Shown one piece after another: positions 18,026 through 27,109 of a stretch of 64,000 nucleotides of DNA. The DNA lies in the NCBI GenBank assembly GCA_902363335.1, contig CABIZV010000006.1, positions 124,001 to 188,000 of the forward strand, given 5' to 3'. A program made the translations under genes and the position numbers. The notes under the pieces were generated by a model. It made no database searches and was not told the DNA's origin. It saw nothing but the letters and a program-made list of their open reading frames with translations. The stretch comes from Enterobacteriaceae bacterium. Lineage in GTDB: Bacteria; Pseudomonadota; Gammaproteobacteria; Enterobacterales; Enterobacteriaceae. How positions within the stretch are numbered: position 1 is the stretch's first letter; the number at the start of each line of letters is the position of its first letter.

Positions 18026-19509
18026 GCCACTGCTCCCAGCAGACGCGCTGCGGTGATACGGTCTGAGTAATCCAGACGGCGGTTACCCACTATCTGATAA
18101 TCTTCATGGCCTTTACCGGCCAGCAGCACAACGTCATTCGGTTTGGCCTGCATGATGGCGTTGGTCACCGCTTCCGCGCGGCCTTCCATCACCTTCACGT
18201 GCCCGGCGTCAATCATGCCAGCCAGAATATCGTTGATGATCGCACGAGGTTCTTCGGTACGCGGGTTGTCATCGGTGACCACCACCACGTCGGAGAACTC
18301 TTCTGCAATCGCGCCCATTAGCGGGCGTTTGCCTTTATCCCGGTCGCCGCCGCAGCCAAAGACGCACCACAGCTTACCGGCACAATGCAGACGCGCGGCC
18401 TGTAAGGCTTTTTCCAGCGCATCGGGGGTGTGTGCGTAATCAACAACCACGGTCGGTTTGCCCGGCGCCGCGAAAACTTCCATACGCCCGCACACCGGCT
18501 GCAAACGCGCAGCGGTTTTCAGCAGGTCAGCCAGTGGGTAGCCCAGCGCCAGCAGCGTTGCCAGCGCCAGCAGCAGGTTGCTGACGTTAAATGCGCCCAT
18601 CAGGCGGCTTTCAATCTCGCCTTCGCCCCAGGTGGAGTCGAAACGAATGGTCGCGCCGCTATCGTGATAATCCACGCCGATGGCTTTCAGCCAGCGACCG
18701 TGGCAGTTGGGATTGATATGATCTTCCATCGACACCGCGACGGCATCCGGCAGACGCGCCAGCCAGCGGCGGCCCACTTCATCATCGGCGTTAACAATCG
18801 CCTGGCCGCAGTGGTGCGTCGAATACAGCAGCCATTTTGCGGCTTCGTAATGCTCCATATCACCATGATAATCCAGGTGATCGCGGCTGAGATTGGTAAA
18901 CACGGAAGCCGCAAATTTAAGTGCTGCCACGCGGTGTTGTACCAGGCCGTGGGAAGAGACTTCCATCGCCGCCATCGTCGCGCCTTGCGCAACCAGACCG
19001 GCGAGCACGTGCTGAACGTCAACCGCTGAACCGGTGGTGTTCTCGGTCGGAATAACTTTGTCCAGTAGACCGTTGCCGACGGTGCCCATGACCGCACTGG
19101 TTTCACCCAGCAGTTGGCACCACTGTGCAATCAGCTGCGTGGTGGTGGTTTTACCGTTGGTGCCGGTAACGCCAATCAGGCGCAGGCTGTCCGAAGGTTC
19201 ACGGTAAAAACGCCCGGCCAGTGCCGATAAACGTTCGTTCAATTGACTGAGGTAAATAACCGGCACACCGTGAATCTCACGGATTTCACCGTCGGTCGCT
19301 TCATCTTTTGCCTCGGCTACAATTGCCGCGACGCCTTGCGCAATTGCCTGCGGGATATAACGACGCCCGTCCGCCTGATGACCCACTACCGCTACGAACA
19401 GATCGCCCGATGCAGCCACACGGCTGTCGAGCGTCATCTCCCGCAGTACTCGCTCCGGTGCATTAGGCACCCACGGAGCAAGAAGGTCGCGCAAATTACG
19501 ATCTGCCAC
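18022..19509 (-). CDS. murE: UDP-MurNAc-tripeptide synthetase MurE (meso-DAP adding)
   Basis: Cytoplasmic Mur ligase adding the third stem residue. The DNPR motif, seen in VVVTDDNPRTEEPRA near residue 414, marks specificity for meso-diaminopimelate, as expected for a Gram-negative wall. The 495-residue sequence also has the P-loop GVTGTNGKTTTTQLIAQW near 113, NLSRDHLDYHGDMEHYE near 205 and VDYAHTPDALEKAL near 350. It overlaps the end of ftsI by 14 bp. Confidence 0.98.
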   Translation of the reverse strand: MADRNLRDLLAPWVPNAPERVLREMTLDSRVAASGDLFVAVVGHQADGRRYIPQAIAQGVAAIVAEAKDEATDGEIREIHGVPVIYLSQLNERLSALAGRFYREPSDSLRLIGVTGTNGKTTTTQLIAQWCQLLGETSAVMGTVGNGLLDKVIPTENTTGSAVDVQHVLAGLVAQGATMAAMEVSSHGLVQHRVAALKFAASVFTNLSRDHLDYHGDMEHYEAAKWLLYSTHHCGQAIVNADDEVGRRWLARLPDAVAVSMEDHINPNCHGRWLKAIGVDYHDSGATIRFDSTWGEGEIESRLMGAFNVSNLLLALATLLALGYPLADLLKTAARLQPVCGRMEVFAAPGKPTVVVDYAHTPDALEKALQAARLHCAGKLWCVFGCGGDRDKGKRPLMGAIAEEFSDVVVVTDDNPRTEEPRAIINDILAGMIDAGHVKVMEGRAEAVTNAIMQAKPNDVVLLAGKGHEDYQIVGNRRLDYSDRITAARLLGAVA

Positions 19510-21265
19510 CTGATCCCTCGCCTTGATTCGTTACTAAATCATTTTTGTCGCCCGTTGCCAGCGCGTCCGGTTCAATGTTCATCGTGCGCAGTACCCCGCC
19601 CATGATGGCTCCAAAGACCGGCGCGGAAACGGCGCCGCCGTAGTATTTACCCGCCTGCGGGTCGTTGATGACCACTACCAGCGCAAAGCGCGGCTGGCTG
19701 GCTGGCGCAACGCCTGCGGTGTAAGCAATATATTTGTTGATGTAGCGCCCATCAGGGCCCACTTTTTTCGCCGTACCGGTTTTAATCGCAATACGGTAGC
19801 CTTTAATCGCCGCCTTCACGCCGCCACCACCGGGCAGCGCGACGCTTTCCATCATGTGCACGACGGAGCGAACGGTAGCTTCCGGGAAGATACGCTCACC
19901 GGGAACCGGCGGATCAACTTTGGTAATAGACAGCGGACGATAGACGCCGTAGCTGCCAATCGTTGCGTAGACTCGCGCTAACTGTAACGGGGTTACCATT
20001 AGCCCATAGCCGAAAGAGAAGGTGGCCCTCTCTATGTCAGACCACCGTTGTTTTTGAGGATATAAGCCACTGCGTTCTCCGACCAACCCCAAATTGGTCG
20101 CTTTTCCCAGCCCAAAACGTGAGTAAGTATCTACTAACGCTGAGGACGGCATCGCTAACGCCAGCTTAGAAACACCAACGTTACTCGACTTCTGTAGAAC
20201 CCCGGTCAGGGTTAATTCGCTGTAGCGCGCCACGTCTTTGATTTCGTGACCGTTAATTCGATAAGGGATGGTGTTGAGTACGGTATTTTCACGGACTACG
20301 CCGCGCTGTAAGGCGGTCATCACCACCATCGGTTTCACCGTGGAGCCCGGTTCGAACACGTCGGTGATCGCGCGGTTACGCATGGTGTCCTTCGCCGTAC
20401 CGGTGAAGTTGTTCGGGTTGTAGGACGGGCTGTTGGCCATCGCCAGCACTTCGCCAGTGTTGACATCAACCAGCACGGCGCTACCGGATTCCGCCTTGTT
20501 AAAGGCCACGGCGTTATTCAGCTCACGATAGACCAGCGCCTGTAAGCGTTCATCAATGCTCAACGCCAGATTATGCGCGGCCTGGCTGTCCGTTGAGGAG
20601 ATATCTTCAATAACCCGGCCATAGCGGTCTTTACGAACGATACGTTCACCAGGCTGGCCGGTGAGCCATTTGTCAAAGCTCTTCTCAACCCCTTCGATGC
20701 CCTGACTGTCGACGTTAGTAAAGCCAATCAAGTGAGCGGTCACTTCGCCGGAAGGATAGTAGCGGCGCGATTCTTCGCGCAGGTAAATCCCCGGCAGCTT
20801 CAATTTTTTGATGTAGTCTGCCATGTCAGGGTTAACCTGACGTGCCAGATAGATAAAGCGCATGCGTGGATTAGTGTTGATGCGTGAAGCAAGCTGGTCG
20901 AGCGGCATGTTCAGCGCATCGGCCAGCGCTTTCCAGCGGTTGTTAAGCACCACACCGCCCGCTTCGTGCAGCTCTTTCGGATCGGCCCAGATAGCTTTTA
21001 CCGGAACGCTTACCGCCAGCGGACGACCGGAACGGTCGGTGATTAAGCCACGGGAGGTTGACACCTCCTGCACGCGCAACGAACGCATGTCGCCCTGACG
21101 CACCAGCATGTCGGGGGCGATGATCTGCAGCCACGCCACGCGTCCAAGCAAGAAGCCGAGTGCAATCAGAATACAGCCGCAAAGCAACGCAAAACGCCAA
21201 CTAATAAAGTTGGCTTGTTCTTCCTGACGTTTCGGTTTAAGCGTCTTTTTTGCCGCTGGTTTCAT
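19496..21265 (-). CDS. ftsI: Septal transpeptidase FtsI (PBP3)
   Basis: Division-specific peptidoglycan transpeptidase and beta-lactam target, anchored in the inner membrane. The ATG at 21265 is chosen because AAGGA lies 12 nt upstream; an in-frame TTG three codons earlier is only 3 nt from it. Length is 589 residues, one more than E. coli. Seen: the membrane span after FISWRFALLCGCILIALGFL, the dimerisation region, active-site serine in FEPGSTVKPM near 308, SSN in LQKSSNVGVSKLALAM near 360, and KTG in IKTGTAKKVG near 495. The segment NTIPYRINGHEI has no YRIN/YRIK-type duplication. Confidence 0.98.
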   Translation of the reverse strand: MKPAAKKTLKPKRQEEQANFISWRFALLCGCILIALGFLLGRVAWLQIIAPDMLVRQGDMRSLRVQEVSTSRGLITDRSGRPLAVSVPVKAIWADPKELHEAGGVVLNNRWKALADALNMPLDQLASRINTNPRMRFIYLARQVNPDMADYIKKLKLPGIYLREESRRYYPSGEVTAHLIGFTNVDSQGIEGVEKSFDKWLTGQPGERIVRKDRYGRVIEDISSTDSQAAHNLALSIDERLQALVYRELNNAVAFNKAESGSAVLVDVNTGEVLAMANSPSYNPNNFTGTAKDTMRNRAITDVFEPGSTVKPMVVMTALQRGVVRENTVLNTIPYRINGHEIKDVARYSELTLTGVLQKSSNVGVSKLALAMPSSALVDTYSRFGLGKATNLGLVGERSGLYPQKQRWSDIERATFSFGYGLMVTPLQLARVYATIGSYGVYRPLSITKVDPPVPGERIFPEATVRSVVHMMESVALPGGGGVKAAIKGYRIAIKTGTAKKVGPDGRYINKYIAYTAGVAPASQPRFALVVVINDPQAGKYYGGAVSAPVFGAIMGGVLRTMNIEPDALATGDKNDLVTNQGEGSGGRS

Positions 21266-21280
21266 GCGTTGCAATAATCC

Positions 21281-21646
21281 TTATTTTTGAACAACAATGT
21301 TTTCTTTTGATGGATCAACATGTTGCATTTGCAACTTTTCAGTAGCGATACGTTCGACACGGCTATGATCGCCAAGAGCATTCTCTTCTAAGATCAGGTT
21401 TCGCCATTCGATATCTAACGCATCGCGCTCCAGTACCAACTGTTCACGTTGGGCTGTTAACAGGCGAGTATGGTGAGCGGTCGTCACCACCGTTACCGCC
21501 GTCACAATGATGCAAATGAACAGACAGAGTGGCAGCTTCCCGTGTTGCAAAAGGTCGTCGCGAATAACACCAGGCAAAGCATGGCGTTCGCCGTTTCCTA
21601 ACGACCCGGTCACTTTGCTTAGGGCTTCTGTCACTCTGCCGATCAT
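21281..21646 (-). CDS. ftsL: Cell division protein FtsL
   Basis: Small bitopic inner membrane protein that forms the FtsQ-FtsB-FtsL complex activating FtsWI. The 121 residues contain a cytoplasmic head, one membrane span (LPLCLFICIIVTAVTVVTTA, about 38-57), and a periplasmic leucine-zipper-like coiled coil (RLLTAQREQLVLERDALDIE onward). Its ATGA overlaps the rsmH stop by 4 bp, and ftsI starts 15 bp downstream. Confidence 0.97.
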   Translation of the reverse strand: MIGRVTEALSKVTGSLGNGERHALPGVIRDDLLQHGKLPLCLFICIIVTAVTVVTTAHHTRLLTAQREQLVLERDALDIEWRNLILEENALGDHSRVERIATEKLQMQHVDPSKENIVVQK

Positions 21647-22584
21647 GCGTTCGTCCTTTCTGCAATACGCAGCACTGAACTACGAGCTCGTGGATTCTCA
21701 GCCACTTCTTGTTCGCCCGGCATCAACTTGCCTAGCGCTCGTAAATGACGGCCACCCAGTTTCCTGAGTTGCTCTTCAGTCATCGGAATTCCAGCCGGCA
21801 CCTGGGGACCGCGGCTCTGTTCGCGCATGAAGCGTTTCACAATGCGGTCTTCCAGCGAATGGAAGCTGATGATTGACAGCCGCCCACCCGGGGCCAGCAC
21901 GCCAAGCGAGCTTTTTAGCGCTTGCTCTATCTCCTCCAGCTCACTGTTCACCCAAATACGCACCGCCTGGAAGGTACGGGTTGCGGGGTGTTTGAATTTG
22001 TCTTTCACCGGCATCGCAGCGGCAATGACTTCAGCCAGCTCTTTGGTGCGCGTCATCGGCTCAATACGGTTGCGATCCACGATGGCGCGCGCAATGCGTT
22101 TGCCAAAACGTTCTTCGCCGAAGGTTTTAATCACCCAGGCAATATCCGCTTCTTCTGCCGTTTGCAGCCATTCGGCCGCCGACTGACCGCGAGTGGGATC
22201 CATACGCATATCCAGCGGGCCATCACGCATAAACGAGAAGCCGCGTTCGGCGTCATCAAGCTGCGGAGAGGAAACGCCAAGATCGAGCAGAATGCCGTCG
22301 ATCTTGCCGACAAGATCAAGCTCGGCCACATAATCCGCCAGCGCGGAGAAAGGTCCATGCACGATGGAAAAACGCGGATCGTCGATAGTTTTCGCTACCG
22401 CAATCGCTTCTGGATCGCGGTCGATCGCGATAAGACGTCCCTGCTCGCCAAGCTGCGAGAGGATAAGACGCGAGTGACCACCACGGCCAAATGTGCCATC
22501 AATATAGATACCATCAGGACGAATATTCAGGCCGTTTACGGCCTCGTCCAGCAGTACCGAAGTATGTTTAAAGTTTTCCATCAT
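21643..22584 (-). CDS. rsmH: 16S rRNA m4C1402 methyltransferase RsmH (MraW)
   Basis: S-adenosylmethionine-dependent enzyme methylating N4 of C1402 in 16S rRNA. The reading frame is open further upstream, but the start at 22584 gives MMENFKHTSVLLDEAVNGL, the known family N-terminus, and the standard 313 residues; this codon is 1 bp after the mraZ stop. SAM-binding residues are in IDGTFGRGGHSRLILSQ near 28. ILLDLGVSSPQLDDAERGFS and SIISFHSLEDRIVKRFM are further family signatures. Confidence 0.97.
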   Translation of the reverse strand: MMENFKHTSVLLDEAVNGLNIRPDGIYIDGTFGRGGHSRLILSQLGEQGRLIAIDRDPEAIAVAKTIDDPRFSIVHGPFSALADYVAELDLVGKIDGILLDLGVSSPQLDDAERGFSFMRDGPLDMRMDPTRGQSAAEWLQTAEEADIAWVIKTFGEERFGKRIARAIVDRNRIEPMTRTKELAEVIAAAMPVKDKFKHPATRTFQAVRIWVNSELEEIEQALKSSLGVLAPGGRLSIISFHSLEDRIVKRFMREQSRGPQVPAGIPMTEEQLRKLGGRHLRALGKLMPGEQEVAENPRARSSVLRIAERTNA

Positions 22585-22585
22585 T

Positions 22586-23044
22586 TTATAAGGACAAATC
22601 CTGCAATCGCTCCGACAGCTCCCCTGAAGCAGATTGCTCAGCGTCGATATCTTCCTTGACCCGTTGATACCAGGCCGTTTCATCCCACAGCTCAAATTTA
22701 TTGAACTGCCCGACCAGCATCACTTCTTTGGTCAATCCGGCGTGTTGCCGTAAAACCGGCGCAATCAATAATCGCCCCGCACTATCCATCTGACATTCAC
22801 TGGCATGCCCTAACAGCAGCCGCTGCACACGGCGCTCGGCGGGGTTCATGCTCGACAGACGCGATAGTTTTTGCTCGATAATTTCCCATTCAGGTAACGG
22901 ATAAAGCAGCAGGCAGGGGTGATGGATGTCAATGGTGCAAACCATTTGACCGGTAGCGCTCTCGACAAGCTGGTCCCGATATCGGACAGGGACGGCTAAA
23001 CGCCCTTTGCTGTCAAGATTGACTAACGTTGCCCCCCGGAACAT
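22586..23044 (-). CDS. mraZ: Transcriptional regulator MraZ
   Basis: DNA-binding regulator of the division/wall cluster and nucleoid-associated ring protein. The start at 23044 gives MFRGATLVNLDSKGRLAVP and 152 residues, the conserved form. Two AbrB-like MraZ half-domains are visible, each with a D-S/A-x-GR-L signature: LDSKGRLAVPVRYRD near 9 and MDSAGRLLIAPVLRQ near 90. The upstream operator (23065-23088) carries three direct repeats, so autoregulation is likely, as shown for E. coli. Confidence 0.97.
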   Translation of the reverse strand: MFRGATLVNLDSKGRLAVPVRYRDQLVESATGQMVCTIDIHHPCLLLYPLPEWEIIEQKLSRLSSMNPAERRVQRLLLGHASECQMDSAGRLLIAPVLRQHAGLTKEVMLVGQFNKFELWDETAWYQRVKEDIDAEQSASGELSERLQDLSL

Positions 23045-23062
23045 GCCAGCCTCTCCCCTTAT

Positions 23063-23125
23063 CACCACTTTACCCCACAAATTCCCACTTCAAGGAGTTT
23101 ACGGAGCAGAGGAAAAGCTTGTCAA
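23063..23125 (-). promoter_or_regulatory. mraZ promoter and MraZ operator repeats
   Basis: On the minus strand, TTGACA (23120-23125), an 18-bp spacer and TAAACT (23096-23101) form the cluster promoter, followed by the operator. Three GTGG repeats, at 23085-23088, 23075-23078 and 23065-23068, are spaced exactly 10 bp apart, within GTGGGAATTTGTGGGG and the following GTGGTG. This is the direct-repeat arrangement bound by MraZ in E. coli. The repeats lie downstream of the -10 element, where a bound ring-shaped protein would block transcription (inference). Confidence 0.88.
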
Positions 23126-23594
23126 GCCAGCATCAATGCCAACGGAGTCCAAAAAACCACTATTTGCGGCCAATATTAGCCATGATTAAAAATTATCCAA
23201 CCTACGAGGCAAATTAACGTCATGAATCCCCGCAAGAAAAATACAGGCTGATTCACATCACGTTAACGTGACGAAATATCTTCAAAAGAATTTATAAAGT
23301 GTCAGTTTGCGACGCGAGCGGCATTTTAGGACATTATGCGGTTGGTTAACAGTCCTTGTGGCGAGCCCCGGCAAGGAATTCGCGAGCGACAGGCTGCGCA
23401 TTCTGGTAGGTGACTGGAGAAGTGTTTGTTATTTCGGCAATCCGTCGGGCAAATGTAACAAAATAATACACAAACAATATATTTTTACTTTATCTTCACA
23501 TTAATAAACAACAAAACGCTCATTTCGGCGCAATTAAATAGAGGGCTAATAAAAATTAAGGAATTATCTGAATATCCACACGAGAATAAAGTTT
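23126..23594. other. mraZ-cra intergenic region
   Basis: About 470 bases without a convincing gene; E. coli also has a roughly 600-bp gap here. Points seen: a perfect 14-bp palindrome TCACGTTAACGTGA at 23258-23271, an inverted repeat TCCTTG/CAAGGA at 23353-23358 and 23372-23377, and AT-rich flanks. A plus-strand reading frame of 65 codons (23307-23504) has no ribosome site or recognisable sequence. A small RNA or distal regulatory site is possible but unsupported. Confidence 0.6.
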
Positions 23595-23631
23595 AAAAGG
23601 ATGAAGGAAATATCATGTACCTTCATCCTTT
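23595..23631 (-). terminator. Terminator after cra
   Basis: Minus-strand hairpin: AAAGGATGAAGG (23620-23631) pairs perfectly with CCTTCATCCTTT (23596-23607) around a 12-base loop, ending in TTTT. It starts inside the last codons or immediately after the cra stop at 23637. The T-run is short, so efficiency is uncertain. Confidence 0.75.
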
Positions 23632-23636
23632 CGCAT

Positions 23637-24641
23637 TTATCGACGGCTGAGGCTGCCGCGATGGTAAAGATTACGGCGGATACGGCTCAGGCCTGGTTTT
23701 GGCTTGCGCGGTTCATCGAGGCTTGCCAGCACAATTTCAAGCACGCGCTCCGCGACATCGCGGTGGCGCTGGGCCACGGCCAGCACAGGGCACTGTAAGA
23801 AGTCGAGCAACTCGTTATCGCCAAAGGTGGCAATCGCCAAATCGGTCGGCAGCTTACCTTCACGACGCAGCGTGACGTCCATTACCCCTTGTAATAGCGC
23901 AAATGAGGTCGTGAATAGCGCCTGCGGCATAGGATGAGTCTCAAGCCATTTTTCAAACAGCGCCGCCGCGGCTTCGCGTTCATAGCTATTGGCATAGAGG
24001 AAATGCACTTCGCGCGGATCGTCTTTCCAGGCCGTGCGGAAACCCTGCTCGCGCAGATAGCTGACCGACAGCTCCGGCAACGCACCAAGATAAAGCACCG
24101 TTTCAGCCGGGAAGGTACGCAACTCAGCGGCCAGCATTTCGGCATCGTCCTGGTCGGCACCGACGACGCTGGTGAAGTGTTCACGGTCGAGCGCACGGTC
24201 AAGCGCGACAATCGGGAATGCGTCATTCGCCCAGCGCTGGTAGAACGGATGCTCCGGCGGGAGAGAGGTGGAGACAATAATGGCATCGACCTGACGTTGC
24301 AGCAGATGCTCTATACAACGCATTTCGTTATCCGGCTGATCCTCAGAACAGGCGATCAGCAACTGATAACCGCGCTGACGGGCCTGACGCTCAAGGTAGT
24401 TGGCGATGCGCGTATAGCTGGTATTTTCCAGATCCGGGATCACTAATCCGATGGAACGCGTACGTCCTGCACGCAGGCCTGCGGCAACCGCATTAGGATG
24501 GTAGTTGTGCTCGCGCACCACGGCCATCACTTTTTCGACAGTCTTGTCGCTGACACGGTACTGCTTCGCTTTGCCGTTAATCACATAGCTGGCGGTGGTT
24601 CGGGAAACACCGGCAAGCCGGGCGATCTCATCCAGTTTCAC
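23637..24641 (-). CDS. cra: Catabolite repressor/activator Cra (FruR)
   Basis: LacI-family regulator of carbon flow that responds to fructose phosphates. The start is the GTG at 24641, giving VKLDEIARLAGVSRTTASYV and 334 residues, the family length; the helix-turn-helix lies at residues 3-24. The hinge LRAGRTRSIGLVIPDLENTS and the sugar-binding core (VALDRALDREHFTSVVGADQ, FALLQGVMDVTL) are conserved. It stands alone between the ilvIH terminator and its own terminator. Confidence 0.97.
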   Translation of the reverse strand: MKLDEIARLAGVSRTTASYVINGKAKQYRVSDKTVEKVMAVVREHNYHPNAVAAGLRAGRTRSIGLVIPDLENTSYTRIANYLERQARQRGYQLLIACSEDQPDNEMRCIEHLLQRQVDAIIVSTSLPPEHPFYQRWANDAFPIVALDRALDREHFTSVVGADQDDAEMLAAELRTFPAETVLYLGALPELSVSYLREQGFRTAWKDDPREVHFLYANSYEREAAAALFEKWLETHPMPQALFTTSFALLQGVMDVTLRREGKLPTDLAIATFGDNELLDFLQCPVLAVAQRHRDVAERVLEIVLASLDEPRKPKPGLSRIRRNLYHRGSLSRR

Positions 24642-24736
24642 AATTGCCCCTTGCTTTATAAGTATAATCCGTAACATCTAAGCGCAGAATGATCGCATCG
24701 GCAATAGCTTTTCATCGCACTTATCGCTGATTTCGC

Positions 24737-24764
24737 AAAAAAAAGCCCGACGTTGGGTCAGGCT
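24737..24764 (-). terminator. Rho-independent terminator upstream of cra
   Basis: Minus-strand hairpin AGCCTGAC (24757-24764), loop CCAAC, GTCGGGCT (24744-24751), followed by eight T (24737-24744). One G:T pair is in the stem. It lies beyond the REP pair that follows ilvH, and so ends the ilvIH transcript before cra. Confidence 0.88.
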
Positions 24765-24782
24765 ACGATAAAGCGATGAGTT

Positions 24783-24857
24783 ATAGGCCGGATAAGCAAA
24801 GCACTATCCGGCAGAACAATGCAAGTTGCCGGATGGCGCTTTGCTTATCCGGCCTAC
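24783..24857. repeat. REP pair between ilvH and cra
   Basis: Two inverted REP units, about 24783-24812 (TAGGCCGGATAAGC...) and 24828-24857 (GCCGGATGGCGCTTTGC...TCCGGCCTAC), separated by about 15 bases. They lie between the ilvH stop and the terminator, the usual position for a 3' untranslated BIME. Confidence 0.9.
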
Positions 24858-24890
24858 TGTTCCTGATGACGAATTCAGGCCGAGACGCGA

Positions 24891-25382
24891 TTAGCGCATA
24901 ATCTTGTCGCCACGCGACAATCCCACGACGCCTGAGCGCGCCACTTCCACAATTCGGGCAACGTCACGCAGTGAGGCCAGGAATGCGTCCAGCTTATCAC
25001 TGGTGCCCACCAGTTGTACGGTATAAAGCGATGGCGTCACATCAATAATCTGCCCGCGGAATATTTCCGTGTTACGTTTGACCTCATCGCGACCATAACC
25101 GCTAGCCTGAACCTTCACCAGCATGATTTCTCGCTCGACGTGACCACCTTGCCCAAGTTCGGTGACGCGCAGCACATCAACCAGCTTGTGAAGCTGTTTT
25201 TCGATTTGCTCAATGGTTTTCTCATCGCCGACCGTCTGAATGGTCATGCGCGATAGCGTGGGATCGTCAGTGGGTGCGACGGTCAGGCTTTCAATGTTAT
25301 AGCCACGTTGTGAGAAAAGCCCAATCACGCGCGAAAGCGCGCCAGACTCATTTTCCAGCAATACCGATAATATCCGACGCAT
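24891..25382 (-). CDS. ilvH: Acetolactate synthase III, regulatory subunit
   Basis: Valine-sensing regulatory subunit of acetohydroxyacid synthase III in branched-chain amino acid synthesis. The 163 residues comprise an N-terminal ACT domain (ILSVLLENESGALSRVIGLF, with the glycine of the valine site near 14) and the conserved C-terminal small-subunit domain. It starts 2 bp after the ilvI stop, so the two subunits are made from one message. Confidence 0.97.
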   Translation of the reverse strand: MRRILSVLLENESGALSRVIGLFSQRGYNIESLTVAPTDDPTLSRMTIQTVGDEKTIEQIEKQLHKLVDVLRVTELGQGGHVEREIMLVKVQASGYGRDEVKRNTEIFRGQIIDVTPSLYTVQLVGTSDKLDAFLASLRDVARIVEVARSGVVGLSRGDKIMR

Positions 25383-25384
25383 AA

Positions 25385-27109
25385 TCAGGTTCTCTCCGTT
25401 TTACTCAGCCACATCTCGTCCATCGCCCCACCCCGGATATGCATCGGGTAGACATGTTCGCTTCCATCCACGCAAACATCGACAAACACCAGCCGATTGT
25501 TGCGCACCTGCTCCAGCGCCTGAGTTAGCTTGCTCTCAAGCTCAGAAGGTTCGGTGATACGGATCCCCACATGGCCATAGGCCTCAGCCAGGCGGACAAA
25601 GTCCGGCAGCGACTGCATATACGATTGGGAATGTCGGCCGGAGTAAATCATGTCCTGCCACTGTTTCACCATCCCGAGGTAGCCGTTGTTCAGGTTGAGC
25701 ACCAGCACCGGCAAATTGTATTGCAGTGCGGTCGACAGCTCCTGGATATTCATCTGAATGCTGCCATCGCCCGTGACGCAGACCACCGTCTCATCCGGTA
25801 GCGCCATCTTTACGCCCAGCGCCGCAGGCAAACCGAAGCCCATGGTGCCCAGCCCACCGGAGTTAATCCATCGGCGTGGCTTATCGAATGGGTAATACAG
25901 CGCGGCAAACATTTGATGCTGCCCGACATCGGAGGTGACGTAGGCATCGCCGTGGGTCAATTTCCAGACGGCTTCCACCACCGCCTGCGGCTTAATCTTG
26001 TCGCTTTGGGTGTCATACTTAAGGCAGTGGCGGGCCCGCCACTGCTCTATTTGCGGCCACCAGTCGCGAATATCATCCAGCGGTTGGGCGGCACGCTCTT
26101 GATCCAACAGCTCCAGCATTTGATCCAATACCAGGCCGGCATCGCCCACGATCGGAATATCAGCAGGCACCGTTTTCGAGATCGACGTAGGATCGATATC
26201 AATATGCAGTACCGTGGCATTCGGGCAGTACTTCGCCAGGTTATTGGTGGTGCGATCGTCAAAGCGGACGCCGACCGCGAAGATCACATCGGAGTGATGC
26301 ATGGTCATGTTTGCTTCATAAGTGCCATGCATTCCCAACATGCCTAGCGCCTGACGATGCGTGGCCGGGAAAGCTCCCAACCCCATTAATGAAGAGGCGA
26401 CCGGTAAATTGAGTTTTTCAATGAGCACACGCAGCTGCGCGTGACATTCGGCGTTCACTACCCCGCCGCCCACATATACCACCGGTTTTTTCGCCGCGAT
26501 AAGCGTTTGCAGGGCGCGCTTAATCTGCCCTTTGTGACCCGTGGTCGTTGGGTTATAAGAACGCATGCTGACCGAATCAGGCCAGACGTATGGCAGCTTG
26601 TTCGCGGGGTTAAGGATATCTTTTGGCAGATCAACCACGACCGGCCCCGGGCGACCGCTGGCAGCCAGCCAAAATGCTTTTTTCAGCACACCGGGAATAT
26701 CTTCGGTGTTTTTAACCAGGAAGCTGTGTTTCACGACCGGGCGCGAAACCCCAACCATGTCGCACTCCTGGAAGGCATCGTAGCCAATCAGCGACGTCGC
26801 CACCTGGCCTGATAGCACCACCAGCGGGATAGAGTCCATATAGGCTGTCGCAATCCCGGTAATGGCGTTGGTCGCCCCCGGCCCCGAGGTGACGAGCACC
26901 ACCCCGACCTCCCCGGTTGCGCGCGCCAGGCCGTCGGCCATATGCACCGCGGCTTGCTCATGACGCACCAGCACATGGTCAATACCGCCGACCGTATGCA
27001 GCGCATCATAAATATCGAGAACCGCGCCTCCCGGATAGCCAAATACCTGCTTCACGCCCTGATCGATTAACGATCGGACGACCATCTCGGCTCCAGACAA
27101 CATCTCCAT
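25385..27109 (-). CDS. ilvI: Acetolactate synthase III, catalytic subunit
   Basis: Thiamine diphosphate enzyme making acetolactate or acetohydroxybutyrate, the first common step to valine, leucine and isoleucine. The 574 residues show the catalytic glutamate region VRHEQAAVHMADGLARATGE near 48, FAD-domain sequence GLGAFPATHRQALGMLGMHG, and the TPP motif VTGDGSIQMNIQELSTAL near 440 followed by NLNN. The ribosome site GGAGG lies 6 nt upstream. In E. coli this operon is activated by Lrp from an upstream region; here that region is 27110-27498. Confidence 0.98.
   Translation of the reverse strand: MEMLSGAEMVVRSLIDQGVKQVFGYPGGAVLDIYDALHTVGGIDHVLVRHEQAAVHMADGLARATGEVGVVLVTSGPGATNAITGIATAYMDSIPLVVLSGQVATSLIGYDAFQECDMVGVSRPVVKHSFLVKNTEDIPGVLKKAFWLAASGRPGPVVVDLPKDILNPANKLPYVWPDSVSMRSYNPTTTGHKGQIKRALQTLIAAKKPVVYVGGGVVNAECHAQLRVLIEKLNLPVASSLMGLGAFPATHRQALGMLGMHGTYEANMTMHHSDVIFAVGVRFDDRTTNNLAKYCPNATVLHIDIDPTSISKTVPADIPIVGDAGLVLDQMLELLDQERAAQPLDDIRDWWPQIEQWRARHCLKYDTQSDKIKPQAVVEAVWKLTHGDAYVTSDVGQHQMFAALYYPFDKPRRWINSGGLGTMGFGLPAALGVKMALPDETVVCVTGDGSIQMNIQELSTALQYNLPVLVLNLNNGYLGMVKQWQDMIYSGRHSQSYMQSLPDFVRLAEAYGHVGIRITEPSELESKLTQALEQVRNNRLVFVDVCVDGSEHVYPMHIRGGAMDEMWLSKTERT

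Noticed and set aside
20226..20300. YRIN/YRIK insertion in FtsI linked to reduced beta-lactam binding
   Set aside because: The segment reads NTIPYRINGHEI once, the wild-type arrangement.
23307..23504. 65-codon frame in the mraZ-cra gap
   Set aside because: No ribosome site, composition like intergenic DNA, and no resemblance to any protein I know.
24642..24780. Possible leader peptide upstream of cra (FruL-like)
   Set aside because: A 19-codon frame exists but has no similarity to the E. coli FruL sequence as I recall it and no clear ribosome site.
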